Shown here piece after piece: positions 1-6,841 of a stretch of DNA of 14,096 nt. The position numbers and the translations under genes are program-made. How positions within the stretch are numbered: position 1 is the first letter of the stretch; every line of letters begins with the position of its first letter. A model generated the notes under the pieces. That model did not search any database, had not been told where the DNA came from, and saw only the letters and a program-made list of their open reading frames with translations. Source of the DNA: an uncultured Clostridia bacterium (GTDB lineage Bacteria > Bacillota > Clostridia > Oscillospirales > CAG-272); contig CAMFEL010000041.1 of the NCBI GenBank assembly GCA_945949385.1, positions 1 through 14,096 of the forward strand, given 5' to 3'.

Positions 1-186
1 GCGGCAAGGCACAAATGGTGTTTGAAACAGCTCACGTGCGATCCACGCTCGCTTTTCTGACCATATCTTTCGTTGATTTGTGACGTTTTTGCAAAGCCCC
101 CGGGCTTTGCAAAATGCCGCCGGCCTTTTTGGCGGCAAGGCACAAATGGTGTTTGAAACAGCTCACGTGCGATCCACGCTCGCTTT
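1..186. repeat. Tandem repeat, 55-bp units 131 bp apart
   Basis: Positions 1-55 and 132-186 are identical, so the window begins inside a tandem array with a 131-bp period that probably continues to the left. The spacer holds two inverted repeats: GCAAAGCCC at 91-99 pairs with 102-110 (extending to 87-114 with A/T pairs), and GCCGCC at 116-121 pairs with 131-136. The period is not a multiple of three, yet the minus strand stays open through both units in different frames. Function is unknown; it could be a structured RNA repeat or a repetitive intergenic element. Confidence 0.8.
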
Positions 187-194
187 ACTTTCAA
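1..194 (-). CDS. Partial leftward ORF through the repeat array, function unknown
   Basis: Reading leftward from a TTG at 194-192, the frame is open for 64 codons to the window edge. The start has a textbook ribosome site (AGGAGG, complement of 200-205, 5 nt before TTG) and a well-formed promoter upstream (237-265). The predicted product is basic and starts MKVKRAWIARELFQTPF. The 55-bp repeat is read in two different frames, giving two unrelated peptide segments, which argues against selection on protein sequence. I do not recognise a family. It may be a real small or repetitive protein, the remains of a gene whose start region was captured by the repeat, or a transcribed non-coding repeat. 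The expression signals are better supported than the coding claim. Confidence 0.3.
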   Translation of the reverse strand, partial: MKVKRAWIARELFQTPFVPCRQKGRRHFAKPGGFAKTSQINERYGQKSERGSHVSCFKHHLCLA

Positions 195-236
195 ACTTAC
201 CTCCTATAGCAATCTCAGTATTCGTTTTCTAATACA

Positions 237-265
237 ATTATACACAAACCCCGACAAAAAATCAA
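237..265 (-). promoter_or_regulatory. Leftward sigma-A type promoter
   Basis: On the minus strand, TTGATT (complement of 260-265) is followed after exactly 17 nt by a perfect TATAAT (complement of 237-242). The expected transcript starts near 230 and reaches the AGGAGG site at 205-200 after about 25 nt. It points into the repeat array at the left edge. The rest of 195-429 holds only this promoter and the rightward promoter of the next gene, so the two are divergent. Confidence 0.6.
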
Positions 266-368
266 CGATTACTGTTAAAATTGCCCATAAAAATTTATGC
301 CGATAAAATATTTCGGGTGTACGGTCAAAAGCCGCGGCATTCAAACGGCGCAAAATGCGCAAACCCTA

Positions 369-397
369 TTTACAAAACGGCGGGAATTGTATAAAAT
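369..397 (+). promoter_or_regulatory. Promoter of the methionine gamma-lyase family gene
   Basis: TTTACA at 369-374 and TAAAAT at 392-397 are separated by 17 nt, each matching the sigma-A consensus at five of six positions. The ATG at 430 lies about 26 nt after the expected transcript start, with an AAAGG ribosome site at 416-420. Confidence 0.5.
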
Positions 398-429
398 AAT
401 GTAGAATAATAAACGAAAGGTCATATGTA

Positions 430-1710
430 ATGCAGATTTCCCAAGAGACGAGAAAAGCGGCGCAAGCGGCGGAAGAAGCCCTTGCTCCCGTATTTGCACG
501 AATAGATGAAGTTTCCCGCGTTTGCAGCGAGAGAGTATTAGATGTATTCAAAGACAACAGGGTGTCCGAATCCATGTTTGCCCCAAGCACCGGCTACGGC
601 TACGGAGACCGCGGCAGAGACGCGGTGGACAAAGTATGTGCACAAATATTCGGCGCCCCCGCAGGCTTTATGCGCCCGTCAATTCTGTGCGGCACCCACG
701 CCATAACCGTAGGTCTGTTCGGCTTGCTGCGCCCGGGTGATGTAATGCTGTCCGTAACGGGAACCCCCTACGACACGCTTCACAGCGTCATCGGAATAGG
801 CAAAAGCGGCGCTGACGGCAGCGGAAGCCTTAAGGATTTCGGTGTGGAATATGCCGAGATTCCCATGACTCCCGACGGAAGCATAGACAACGATGCGATG
901 AAAGCGGCACTCAGGCATTACGGCGACCGTGTAAAGGTAGTGTATCTCCAACGCTCCAAAGGATATGCCGACAGAAAAACCTTGTCAGTCGGGGAAATCT
1001 GCGCAGCCACAGAGCTTGCTAGAGAAGCAGCGGGACACGATATTTTCGCAGTCCTTGACAACTGCTACGGCGAATTTACGGAAACCGAGGAGCCTTGCAG
1101 CGCCCGTTTCGGCAAAGGGGCGGTTGACCTTATGATAGGCTCTCTGATAAAGAACCCGGGCGGCGGTATGGCAGACATCGGAGGGTATCTGGTTGGCAGC
1201 GAGCGAGCCGTGGAGCTTGCGGGCTACCGTCTGTCGAGTCCGGGAACCGGACTTGAGGTGGGCGCCTCTCTGGGTCAGAACAGAAACCTTCTGCGGGGAC
1301 TTTTCTACGCTCCCCATACAACGGCGCAGGCATTGAAAACCGCCCATCTTGCGGCGTGTCTGTTTTCACGCCTTGGCTATAAGGTATCCCCCGATCCTTT
1401 TGAGGAGCGTCACGATATAATCCAGACCGTCACTCTCGGCACCCCCGAAGGGCTTACGGAGTTTTGCCGCGGTATCCAGTCCGCATCTCCCATTGACGCT
1501 TTCGTTACACCGGAGCCCAGCGAAATGCCGGGCTATGCCGACGATGTGGTAATGGCGGCGGGAGCCTTCGTCGGAGGCGCTTCTATTGAGCTTTCGGCAG
1601 ACGGTCCCATGCGCGCTCCTTATATAGCATTTATGCAGGGCGGGCTTACTTACGAAAGCGCCCGCCTTGCGGTAATGGCAGCTGCAGACCGCTGCGGCAG
1701 AAAGAAATAA
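430..1710 (+). CDS. Methionine gamma-lyase family / aluminium resistance protein (PLP enzyme)
   Basis: This 426-aa protein matches the family often annotated as aluminium resistance protein or methionine gamma-lyase family (PF06838-type, fold-type I PLP enzymes), which is about this length in Clostridia and Bacilli. The likely Schiff-base lysine is K241 in SLIKNPGGG, and D210 in VLDNCYGEF is placed like the Asp that contacts the PLP ring nitrogen. The N-terminal SESMFAPSTGYGYGDRGRD and SILCGTHAI segments are typical of the family. It is a cytoplasmic enzyme expected to act on sulfur amino acids, but the physiological substrate is not settled for this family. The ATG at 430 has AAAGG nine nt upstream. 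It is monocistronic, with the repeats at 1751-2380 downstream. Confidence 0.9.
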   Translation: MQISQETRKAAQAAEEALAPVFARIDEVSRVCSERVLDVFKDNRVSESMFAPSTGYGYGDRGRDAVDKVCAQIFGAPAGFMRPSILCGTHAITVGLFGLLRPGDVMLSVTGTPYDTLHSVIGIGKSGADGSGSLKDFGVEYAEIPMTPDGSIDNDAMKAALRHYGDRVKVVYLQRSKGYADRKTLSVGEICAATELAREAAGHDIFAVLDNCYGEFTETEEPCSARFGKGAVDLMIGSLIKNPGGGMADIGGYLVGSERAVELAGYRLSSPGTGLEVGASLGQNRNLLRGLFYAPHTTAQALKTAHLAACLFSRLGYKVSPDPFEERHDIIQTVTLGTPEGLTEFCRGIQSASPIDAFVTPEPSEMPGYADDVVMAAGAFVGGASIELSADGPMRAPYIAFMQGGLTYESARLAVMAAADRCGRKK

Positions 1711-1750
1711 TTATCCGACACAAACGAGGCTCTGCCGGTGCTCCGCCGGT

Positions 1751-2063
1751 GCTCTGCCGGTGCTCCGCCGGAGGTTCGCCCTCACCCCGGTCAGGGGACT
1801 TTTTGAAAAAAGTCCCTTGACAATCTTCAAAAACTTCTGTAATACGCGAAACTCTTATACATAAAGTCTGCACTAATCATAGCATATATGAACTTTATCG
1901 ACAGCTAAACCAAGTTCCCTGCAATTCTTGAGTTAAAAAATCCTATTTCCCAAAAGTTTTTTGGGGTTCTTAGTACCTTTTTCTCAAAAAAGGTACTAAG
2001 CGGAGCGCGAGGCAGAGCCTCGCATATGCCGTCCTTCCGGAGCAGCTCCTCACATATGCCGGC
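1751..2063. repeat. Hairpin-rich ~315-bp element, copy 1
   Basis: First of two tandem copies that fill the 700-bp gap between two convergent genes. It contains several inverted repeats: GGGACTTTTT (1795-1804) with AAAAAGTCCC (1807-1816), CCCAAAA with TTTTGGG near 1949-1965, a 14-bp arm CTTAGTACCTTTTT (1969-1982) with its complement ending at 2000, and GCGAGGC/GCCTCGC near 2007-2023. GC-rich ccggtgctccg motifs occur at the left end. No transposase or convincing ORF is present; peptides read from it are by-products of the hairpins. The arms could act as bidirectional terminators for the flanking genes. Confidence 0.8.
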
Positions 2064-2380
2064 GCTCTGCCGGTGCTCCGCCGGGGCTCCGCCCCTCACC
2101 CCGGTCAGGGGACTTTTTGAAAAAAGTCCATTGACAATCTTCAAAAACTTCTGTAAAACGCGAAACTCTTATACATAAAGTCTTCACTGATTATAGCATA
2201 GCATTAACTTATTCAAAGCAAAAGTGAATTCCCTGCAATTCTTGAGTTAAAATATTTCCTATTTCCCAAAAGTTTTTTGGGGTTCTTAGTACCTTTTTCT
2301 CAAAAAAGGTACTAAGCGGAGCGCGAGGCGGAGCCTCGCATATACGGCCTTCCGGGGCAACGTCTCGCATATGCCGGCCT
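2064..2380. repeat. Hairpin-rich ~315-bp element, copy 2
   Basis: Second copy, offset 313-316 bp from the first, with the same order of inverted repeats. The GGGACTTTTT arm is at 2109 and the CTTAGTACC arm pair at 2285-2316. The hairpin arms and the aacttctgt...cgcgaaactcttatacataaagtct block are nearly unchanged. The stretch around 2185-2225 has diverged from copy 1, which suggests that the hairpins and flanking blocks are the conserved part. One arm (AAAAAGTCC at about 2121-2130) lost its last C to A. Tandem duplication of a MITE- or REP-like element is the simplest reading. Confidence 0.8.
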
Positions 2381-2382
2381 TT

Positions 2383-2397
2383 CGGGGCAGCGCCCCG
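2383..2397 (-). terminator. Short GC hairpin after tadA
   Basis: CGGGGC (2383-2388), a 3-nt loop and GCCCCG (2392-2397) form a small hairpin 15 nt past the tadA stop. It is followed on the minus strand by GAAAGG rather than a T run, so it is a weak terminator candidate at best. Confidence 0.25.
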
Positions 2398-2411
2398 ATA
2401 ATAATACAATA

Positions 2412-2891
2412 CTACTTTTTCCACCTTTCGCCGCGCTCCCGCTTTTCTCTGAAGAAGCGGCGCAAAAGCCCGGCGCATTCCTCCTCCAGAACGCCGAAAA
2501 CCACCTCAGGCTTGTGGTTAAGGGGCAGTGCGCACATATCGGCAATACTGCCCATGGCACCCGCCTTGGGATCGGCGGCACCGATAATAACGGCGGGCAG
2601 ACGGGAATTTATTATTGCCCCCGCACACATGGGACAGGGTTCAAGAGTTACGAACAGCTCACACCCCACCAGCCTCCAGCCGCCGAGAGAGCGGCAGGCG
2701 GCACTGATGGCTGAAAGCTCCGCGTGAGCGGTAGCATCCTTAAGGCTCTCCCGCCCGTTTCCGGAAGCGGCTATAACCCGGTCATCCCGCACGACCACAG
2801 CGCCCACGGGCACCTCGTCAAGCTCCATGCACCTTTTTGCCTCCTCAAGGGCAAGGGACATAAAATATTCATCCCGTACTTTGTCTCTCAT
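2412..2891 (-). CDS. tadA: tRNA-specific adenosine deaminase
   Basis: This 159-aa cytidine-deaminase-fold zinc enzyme converts A34 to inosine in the anticodon of tRNA-Arg(ACG). Zinc and catalytic residues are visible: H56-A57-E58 in ATAHAELSAI and P85-C86-P87-M88-C89 in LEPCPMCAGAI. The downstream GAADPKAGAMGS and C-terminal RRFFREKRE are typical of TadA. The frame is open for 66 more codons upstream, but the ATG at 2891 has GGAGG seven nt before it and gives the usual family length. The promoter at 2937-2965 lies between the two, so the longer form would start outside the transcript. It is divergent from the gph-like gene at 3095. Its essential decoding role makes it a stable chromosomal marker. 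Confidence 0.95.
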   Translation of the reverse strand: MRDKVRDEYFMSLALEEAKRCMELDEVPVGAVVVRDDRVIAASGNGRESLKDATAHAELSAISAACRSLGGWRLVGCELFVTLEPCPMCAGAIINSRLPAVIIGAADPKAGAMGSIADMCALPLNHKPEVVFGVLEEECAGLLRRFFREKRERGERWKK

Positions 2892-2936
2892 TTGCCGCCT
2901 CCGCACATCAATAAACGATACATTTTCAGTAAATAA

Positions 2937-2965
2937 AGTATACCCTACCGAGACCCTCATGTCAA
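2937..2965 (-). promoter_or_regulatory. Strong consensus promoter of tadA
   Basis: On the minus strand a perfect TTGACA (complement of 2960-2965) is followed after 17 nt by TATACT (complement of 2937-2942), five of six matches to the -10 consensus. Transcription should start near 2930, leaving a leader of about 40 nt that carries GGAGG. No equally clear promoter was found for the divergent gph-like gene in 2892-3094. Confidence 0.8.
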
Positions 2966-3094
2966 TACGGCAATGCGGCACACCCGCGGCACCGCCCCCG
3001 CGGTGCAAAAGCGGAAAAACTGCCGGCAAAGCAAAAATACCATAAAAACAGATCTCCACAAAACGCCGCATATGCGGCAGAAAAGGCACAAAAA

Positions 3095-3763
3095 ATGAAC
3101 ACTTTACCGAAGAGAATCAAATACGATTCAGTTATATTCGACCTTGACGGCACCCTGCTTGATACCCTCGCAGACCTGCACGCGGCTGTAAACCACTCAC
3201 TTAAAGCATTTTCCCTGCCGGAGCGTACCGTTTCCGAGGTAAGACGCTTCGTAGGCAACGGCATACGCCTGCTCATTGAGCGCAGCGTGCCCGAAGGCAC
3301 TCCCGCCGCTCTCTGTGACAAGGTGTTTGACGAATTCAAAAGCTACTACGCAAAAAACTGCGAAAACGAGACCAAACCATATCCCGGCATACCCGAGCTT
3401 ATGAATATGCTGAAAGAACGCGGCGTGCCCTGCGCCATCGTTTCCAATAAAGCGGACTTTGCGGTAAAAACCCTGACAGACAAATTTTTTCCCGGTCTCT
3501 GCGCCGCCGCCATAGGCGAGCGGGAGGGGATACGGAAAAAACCCGCGCCCGATTCCGTTTTTGAAGCAATGCGCCTGATAGGCTCCGAAAATCCCGTTTA
3601 TGTAGGCGACTCCGAGGTGGATATTGCCACGGCACTCGCTGCAAACATCCCCTGTATCTCCGTTTGCTGGGGTTTCCGCAGCAGAGACGAGCTGATTTAT
3701 GCAGGCGCCGAAAATATTTGCGAAACCGCTGAACAGCTAATAAACGCCCTGGAGGATAAGTGA
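3095..3763 (+). CDS. gph: HAD-superfamily phosphatase, phosphoglycolate phosphatase-like
   Basis: This 222-aa protein has all four HAD motifs: D16-L-D18-G-T in VIFDLDGTLLDTLADL (nucleophile and acid/base), S117 in AIVSNKADF, the lysine in IRKKPAPDS (148-149), and GDSEVD at 171-176. A helical cap (about residues 25-95) makes it subfamily IA, the Gph/PGMB-type group. The best guess is 2-phosphoglycolate or another small sugar or nucleoside phosphate; substrate cannot be read from sequence, so the symbol is tentative. The ATG has AAAAGG upstream. The next gene starts inside its stop codon (TGATG), so the two are translationally coupled. Confidence 0.85.
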   Translation: MNTLPKRIKYDSVIFDLDGTLLDTLADLHAAVNHSLKAFSLPERTVSEVRRFVGNGIRLLIERSVPEGTPAALCDKVFDEFKSYYAKNCENETKPYPGIPELMNMLKERGVPCAIVSNKADFAVKTLTDKFFPGLCAAAIGEREGIRKKPAPDSVFEAMRLIGSENPVYVGDSEVDIATALAANIPCISVCWGFRSRDELIYAGAENICETAEQLINALEDK

Positions 3764-4395
3764 TGCATATACCTTCTTCTGCAACCGCCGAAATTGATGT
3801 GCTTACATTTGAAGATGCCCTGAAGCCTTCTGCCACGGCGGATTATGACCGCAGCAGGTGGATATATGTACCCGATTTTTATTCCGAATACCGATATATT
3901 TTAGGCACTTGCGGAAATAATCCGCTCATATGTATCGGCATCAACCCCTCCACAGCGGAGCCCGATAACCTTGACAATACGCTGAAAAGCGCACAGCGAA
4001 TAGCAAACTATAACGGCTACGACAGCTTTATTATGTTCAATGTGTATGCACAGCGCGCCACTAATCCCGATCATATGGAGAAAGAGGCAAATCCTCTGCT
4101 GCACAGAGAGAATATGAAAGCCTTTGAATACATACTTCGCCTCTGCAAAAAATGCCGCCCCTCGATCTGGGCGGCATGGGGCACGCTTATAGAAAAAAGA
4201 GGGTATCTCGCCGACTGCGTCTCCGATATGATAAAGACGGGAGAGAAATACGGCGCCGTCTGGTACACAGCGGGAGCCCGCTCAAAGCGCGGCGGTCACC
4301 CGCACCACCCCCTGTACCTCAAATCGGAAACCCCTCTCGACCCCTTCGACGCCGCCGGGTATCTTTGCAGCCTCCGCCAAACTCCCCGCCCCTGA
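3763..4395 (+). CDS. DUF1643 domain protein
   Basis: This 210-aa protein matches the DUF1643 family, which has no established biochemical function. Family hallmarks seen are ICIGINPSTAEPDNLDNT (residues 57-73), FNVYAQRATNPD (92-103), AAWG at 137-140 and the C-terminal GGHPHHPLYL. The ATG at 3763 overlaps the gph stop by one base and has GGAGGA at 3751-3756 at good spacing; a GTG one codon earlier is too close to that site. Coupling to the phosphatase suggests joint expression, but no functional link is known to me. Its last 114 bases lie opposite the 3' end of the minus-strand nucleotidyltransferase frame. Confidence 0.85.
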   Translation: MHIPSSATAEIDVLTFEDALKPSATADYDRSRWIYVPDFYSEYRYILGTCGNNPLICIGINPSTAEPDNLDNTLKSAQRIANYNGYDSFIMFNVYAQRATNPDHMEKEANPLLHRENMKAFEYILRLCKKCRPSIWAAWGTLIEKRGYLADCVSDMIKTGEKYGAVWYTAGARSKRGGHPHHPLYLKSETPLDPFDAAGYLCSLRQTPRP

Positions 4396-5742
4396 CCAAG
4401 CTTTGATCCGACATGTCAAAAGCCCTCCGCGCGGAATCCGCGCGGAGGGCTTTGTTGCCATATCAGTAAAATTCGCTTGCTGCATTTTTTTAATTATGCC
4501 GTATTTCCGCATCAAAGCAATCCTTTTTCTGCCGATCCTGACAGCTTCGGAAGTACCGTTGTGCTTTCCGCCGCATCGTGAAACAATTACCTCTTTACCG
4601 TATTTGCAGATACGCCCTGCCCAGGCCACAGGAAGCATAAAGGGAAACTTTTCAAGATAAGTACATTTATACCGGCTGCGCATTTCACTAAGAGGCAAAA
4701 ATATACTGCTATATACTCCGTTTCCCGCCTTTTCGCCTTTGTTCGCCGCCGAAAAAGCGTTAAGCGTCATATTGCTGCTGTGTTTTCGGCTGAGCTCGGA
4801 ACCGCCGTAGATGCCGGCGCAAAGTATATCCTCCAATAGCCCCTCATAGTTGACATCACGGCTTTCCCGATGTTCAATATATCCGGACTTTACAGGGTCG
4901 AAAGTCAAATACTTCCGACCGATGCAGAATACAGCCTCCGCAAACACATCCGCACGTATTTGTCTGCATTTTTCCCACACACAGTCCCAATCAATAAATG
5001 CGCCGAATCTATTGGCGTACAAAACAATATCGCACACCTGACGGATACCGACGCCGCTGTGAATGAAATGCTTAAAAGCATGGCAGATCAGATACAGCAA
5101 GTGATCTGTATGTCCCAAGGTACAAATATGGGTACCGTTTACATCTGCGGTTATAAGCCGCCCGCAAATACCGTCAAAAAGCCCGTTAAAATGCCCATAT
5201 GCCTGTGAGTCAGGAGAAAAAAGCGAAGTATGAACTTCTATTTTCAAAGGACTTCCCTTTTTTATATATGTGATTTCAAAATCACCGGAATTCACATCGT
5301 CCTCAGTATACATTCCGTACCTGACCATCGCATCGTGAAGCCTGAAAAAACCGTCGGAAGACACGAGAATATCCTCATCGCCTGACCTGCGCAGATCCGG
5401 TAAAGGATAAAGGCTGCGGCAAACAATTCCCTTCAAAACGCACGGGGTCACCCCTTCGCCTTTCAAAGAATTGATAAGTTTCAAGAACTCATCGGTTTTC
5501 ACGGTCTGTATCATAACGCTTTGCATAGCACGCCGCTTGTACGGCAAGAGCACGGTTTCCGCAGTCTTTGCCGCCGGGCATCCGTAAACCGCATTATAAC
5601 CCATAGGAAGAATACCGTGCAAATCAAACAGAGAGAACAGCTGCGTCCACTCTTCCGGGCTGATATCATCCTGCCAATTTACGCTTATTTTCTCCAAAGA
5701 TGCTTTAACCGCATCCAAGAATAGCCTGTAAACTTCCTTCAT
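4282..5742 (-). CDS. Nucleotidyltransferase family protein (PF14907-type) with a run-on C-terminus
   Basis: The 486-aa frame resembles the uncharacterised nucleotidyltransferase family NTP_transf_5. Key features are VLKGIVCRSLYP (102-113) and RRSGDEDILV (118-127), the KG and DxD-like active site of the minimal nucleotidyltransferase fold, followed by KIEVHTSLF (167-175), LLYLICHAFKHF and a C-terminal RIALMRKYGIIKK (408-419). Family members normally end near such a KYGII segment. Here residues ~429-486 are encoded by the terminator hairpin and by the antisense of DUF1643, so this tail is probably not native; one extra T in the TTTT run just before the hairpin would give a stop at once. The ATG at 5742 has GGAGA 8 nt upstream; ATG 5781 and TTG 5808 are weaker. 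This family is often found with PqqD-like proteins and HprK-like kinases, both present at 9941-12487. Confidence 0.8.
   Translation of the reverse strand: MKEVYRLFLDAVKASLEKISVNWQDDISPEEWTQLFSLFDLHGILPMGYNAVYGCPAAKTAETVLLPYKRRAMQSVMIQTVKTDEFLKLINSLKGEGVTPCVLKGIVCRSLYPLPDLRRSGDEDILVSSDGFFRLHDAMVRYGMYTEDDVNSGDFEITYIKKGSPLKIEVHTSLFSPDSQAYGHFNGLFDGICGRLITADVNGTHICTLGHTDHLLYLICHAFKHFIHSGVGIRQVCDIVLYANRFGAFIDWDCVWEKCRQIRADVFAEAVFCIGRKYLTFDPVKSGYIEHRESRDVNYEGLLEDILCAGIYGGSELSRKHSSNMTLNAFSAANKGEKAGNGVYSSIFLPLSEMRSRYKCTYLEKFPFMLPVAWAGRICKYGKEVIVSRCGGKHNGTSEAVRIGRKRIALMRKYGIIKKMQQANFTDMATKPSARIPRGGLLTCRIKAWSGAGSLAEAAKIPGGVEGVERGFRFEVQGVVRVTAAL
4419..4453. terminator. Bidirectional intrinsic terminator between convergent genes
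   Basis: AAAGCCCTCCGCGCGGA (4419-4435) pairs perfectly with 4437-4453, a 17-bp GC-rich inverted repeat (the innermost pairs must open to make a loop). It lies 23 nt after the DUF1643 stop. Short T runs follow on both strands (TTTG rightward, TTTTG leftward), as expected for a terminator shared by convergent genes. The minus-strand nucleotidyltransferase frame runs straight through it, which is unusual. Confidence 0.85.
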
Positions 5743-5864
5743 CAATCTATTCTCCAATATTTCCGCATAAGCACCGCACATAATTCCGAATGAGCTCCGT
5801 ATAAACAAAACAGCAGAAACTTACTGTCAGTATCTCCGACTCCTTATATCAATCAAATAAAGCA

Positions 5865-6251
5865 TTAATCAGGAAGCTCACTCGAAAGAGACTTTATCAC
5901 ATCTGTCAACTTCGTGCTGGAAATGCCGTCGGTGTGCGGCAAATATACAATTTCAACTCCCAAAGGCGAAAATTGCTCCTCATATTTATTCCACTGCGGA
6001 GTTCCTTTCCAATCAGAGCCGACAAACATTCTGTCAAACCTATATTTTTCCCATGCGGATAATTTGTTTTTTTCATACTGCGGAACAACCTTATCAACAT
6101 ACTTCAGCGCAGAGACTATTTCTGCTCTTTCCTCATAAGGAATTATCGGCGTTTTATTTTTTTCTTTACGGACAAGCTCATCCGTGCTAACACCGACGAT
6201 CAAATAGTCGCATTGTTCCTTTGCTCGGCGAATAACATTCAAATGTCCTAT
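5865..6251 (-). pseudogene. 5'-truncated glycerol-3-phosphate cytidylyltransferase (TagD-like)
   Basis: The frame reads GHLNVIRRAKEQCDYLIVG directly from the junction and continues to the usual C-terminus with FVGSDWKG and the GISSTKL motif. TagD-type enzymes make CDP-glycerol from CTP and sn-glycerol-3-phosphate for teichoic acid or capsule, and are about 130 aa. Here the first ~14 residues are missing, including the GTFD segment and the first His of HxGH (the frame has Val-Ile-Gly-His). Only a TTG at 6242 with no ribosome site could start it, and that would lose the nucleotide-binding motif. The upstream sequence belongs to the end of the GH20 gene, so a deletion or misassembly removed the start. 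Close relatives with the same fold, such as FAD- or ethanolamine-type cytidylyltransferases, are less likely. Confidence 0.8.
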
Positions 6252-6841
6252 AACATAAATAAAACAGACTTGACAGCCTTCAAAGCATTTGCCGTGCCGC
6301 TTGTAAACTTCAGCTTTGTGATCGCGAGGACACCCGAGCCGCTGTTGGTAATCGTAACGGTTCCTGCACTGACTGAATAGTACATATCTACCGAAGCCAG
6401 AGCCACGCCGTTCATTTCGGTAACGCCGTTAACCTTCACGGTAACACCGGTGGCAGCCTCCAGAGACTTCATTCCTATCTGGAATGCCTCTGCGGCGGTA
6501 AATGTCACGCTGTCGCCTGCGTAAACATAGACCTCGTTCTTGGGGCCGTTGTCCAGCAGGTCTTGGATCTTCTCTTCACTGTCGAGCACGCCGGTAGTAC
6601 CGTTCCCAACAATATATACAGCCGTAGAAACAGTGATCTTGCCGGTTTCAGAGGGCGAATATACCTGAGACAGCACATTTTGCGCAATAGACTTAGCGTA
6701 CTGAGAAGTGCCCATTACGCTGTCCGGCACAACTGCCTTAGCTTGTTGTTGTTGTCTGCTTGTAAAGGCGTATATAAGAACTTCTGGAATTGTATCTGAA
6801 ATTCTGAGCGGCTGTGTTGTAAGTAAGATAGTAACTATTAC
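6248..6841 (-). pseudogene. Detached C-terminal part of the GH20 protein, frameshifted and truncated
   Basis: Directly after the GH20 stop codon, the -1 frame from 6842 to about 6740 continues a Tyr-rich repeat (GNSYYLTYN, then YIRLYKQTTTT) that fits the preceding domain far better than frame 0. Near a CAACAACAACAA tract (6744-6755) the reading returns to the original frame and is open from VVPDSVMG (GTG at 6730) to TAG at 6250-6248. The last ~110 residues (VYVYAGDSVTFTAAEAF to VLAITKLKFT) look like an exported beta-sandwich domain. The end (ALKAVKSVLFML) is not domain-like and abuts the TagD fragment, whose sequence supplies the stop. No ribosome site supports independent translation, so this is the remainder of the upstream gene. 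Confidence 0.7.

Noticed and set aside
1905..2478. Minus-strand frames containing FEKKVLRTPKNFWE in both repeat copies
   Set aside because: They are read from the hairpin arms of the tandem element, have no ribosome site, and differ outside the arms.
2892..3089. N-terminally extended tadA start at 3089
   Set aside because: It starts upstream of a consensus promoter, lacks family similarity, and the ATG at 2891 has GGAGG at correct spacing.
6738..6756. Programmed ribosomal frameshift at the CAACAACAACAA tract
   Set aside because: A first frameshift lies 100 nt upstream, at a stop codon after TTTT; two shifts in opposite senses without a slippery heptamer fit error or decay better.
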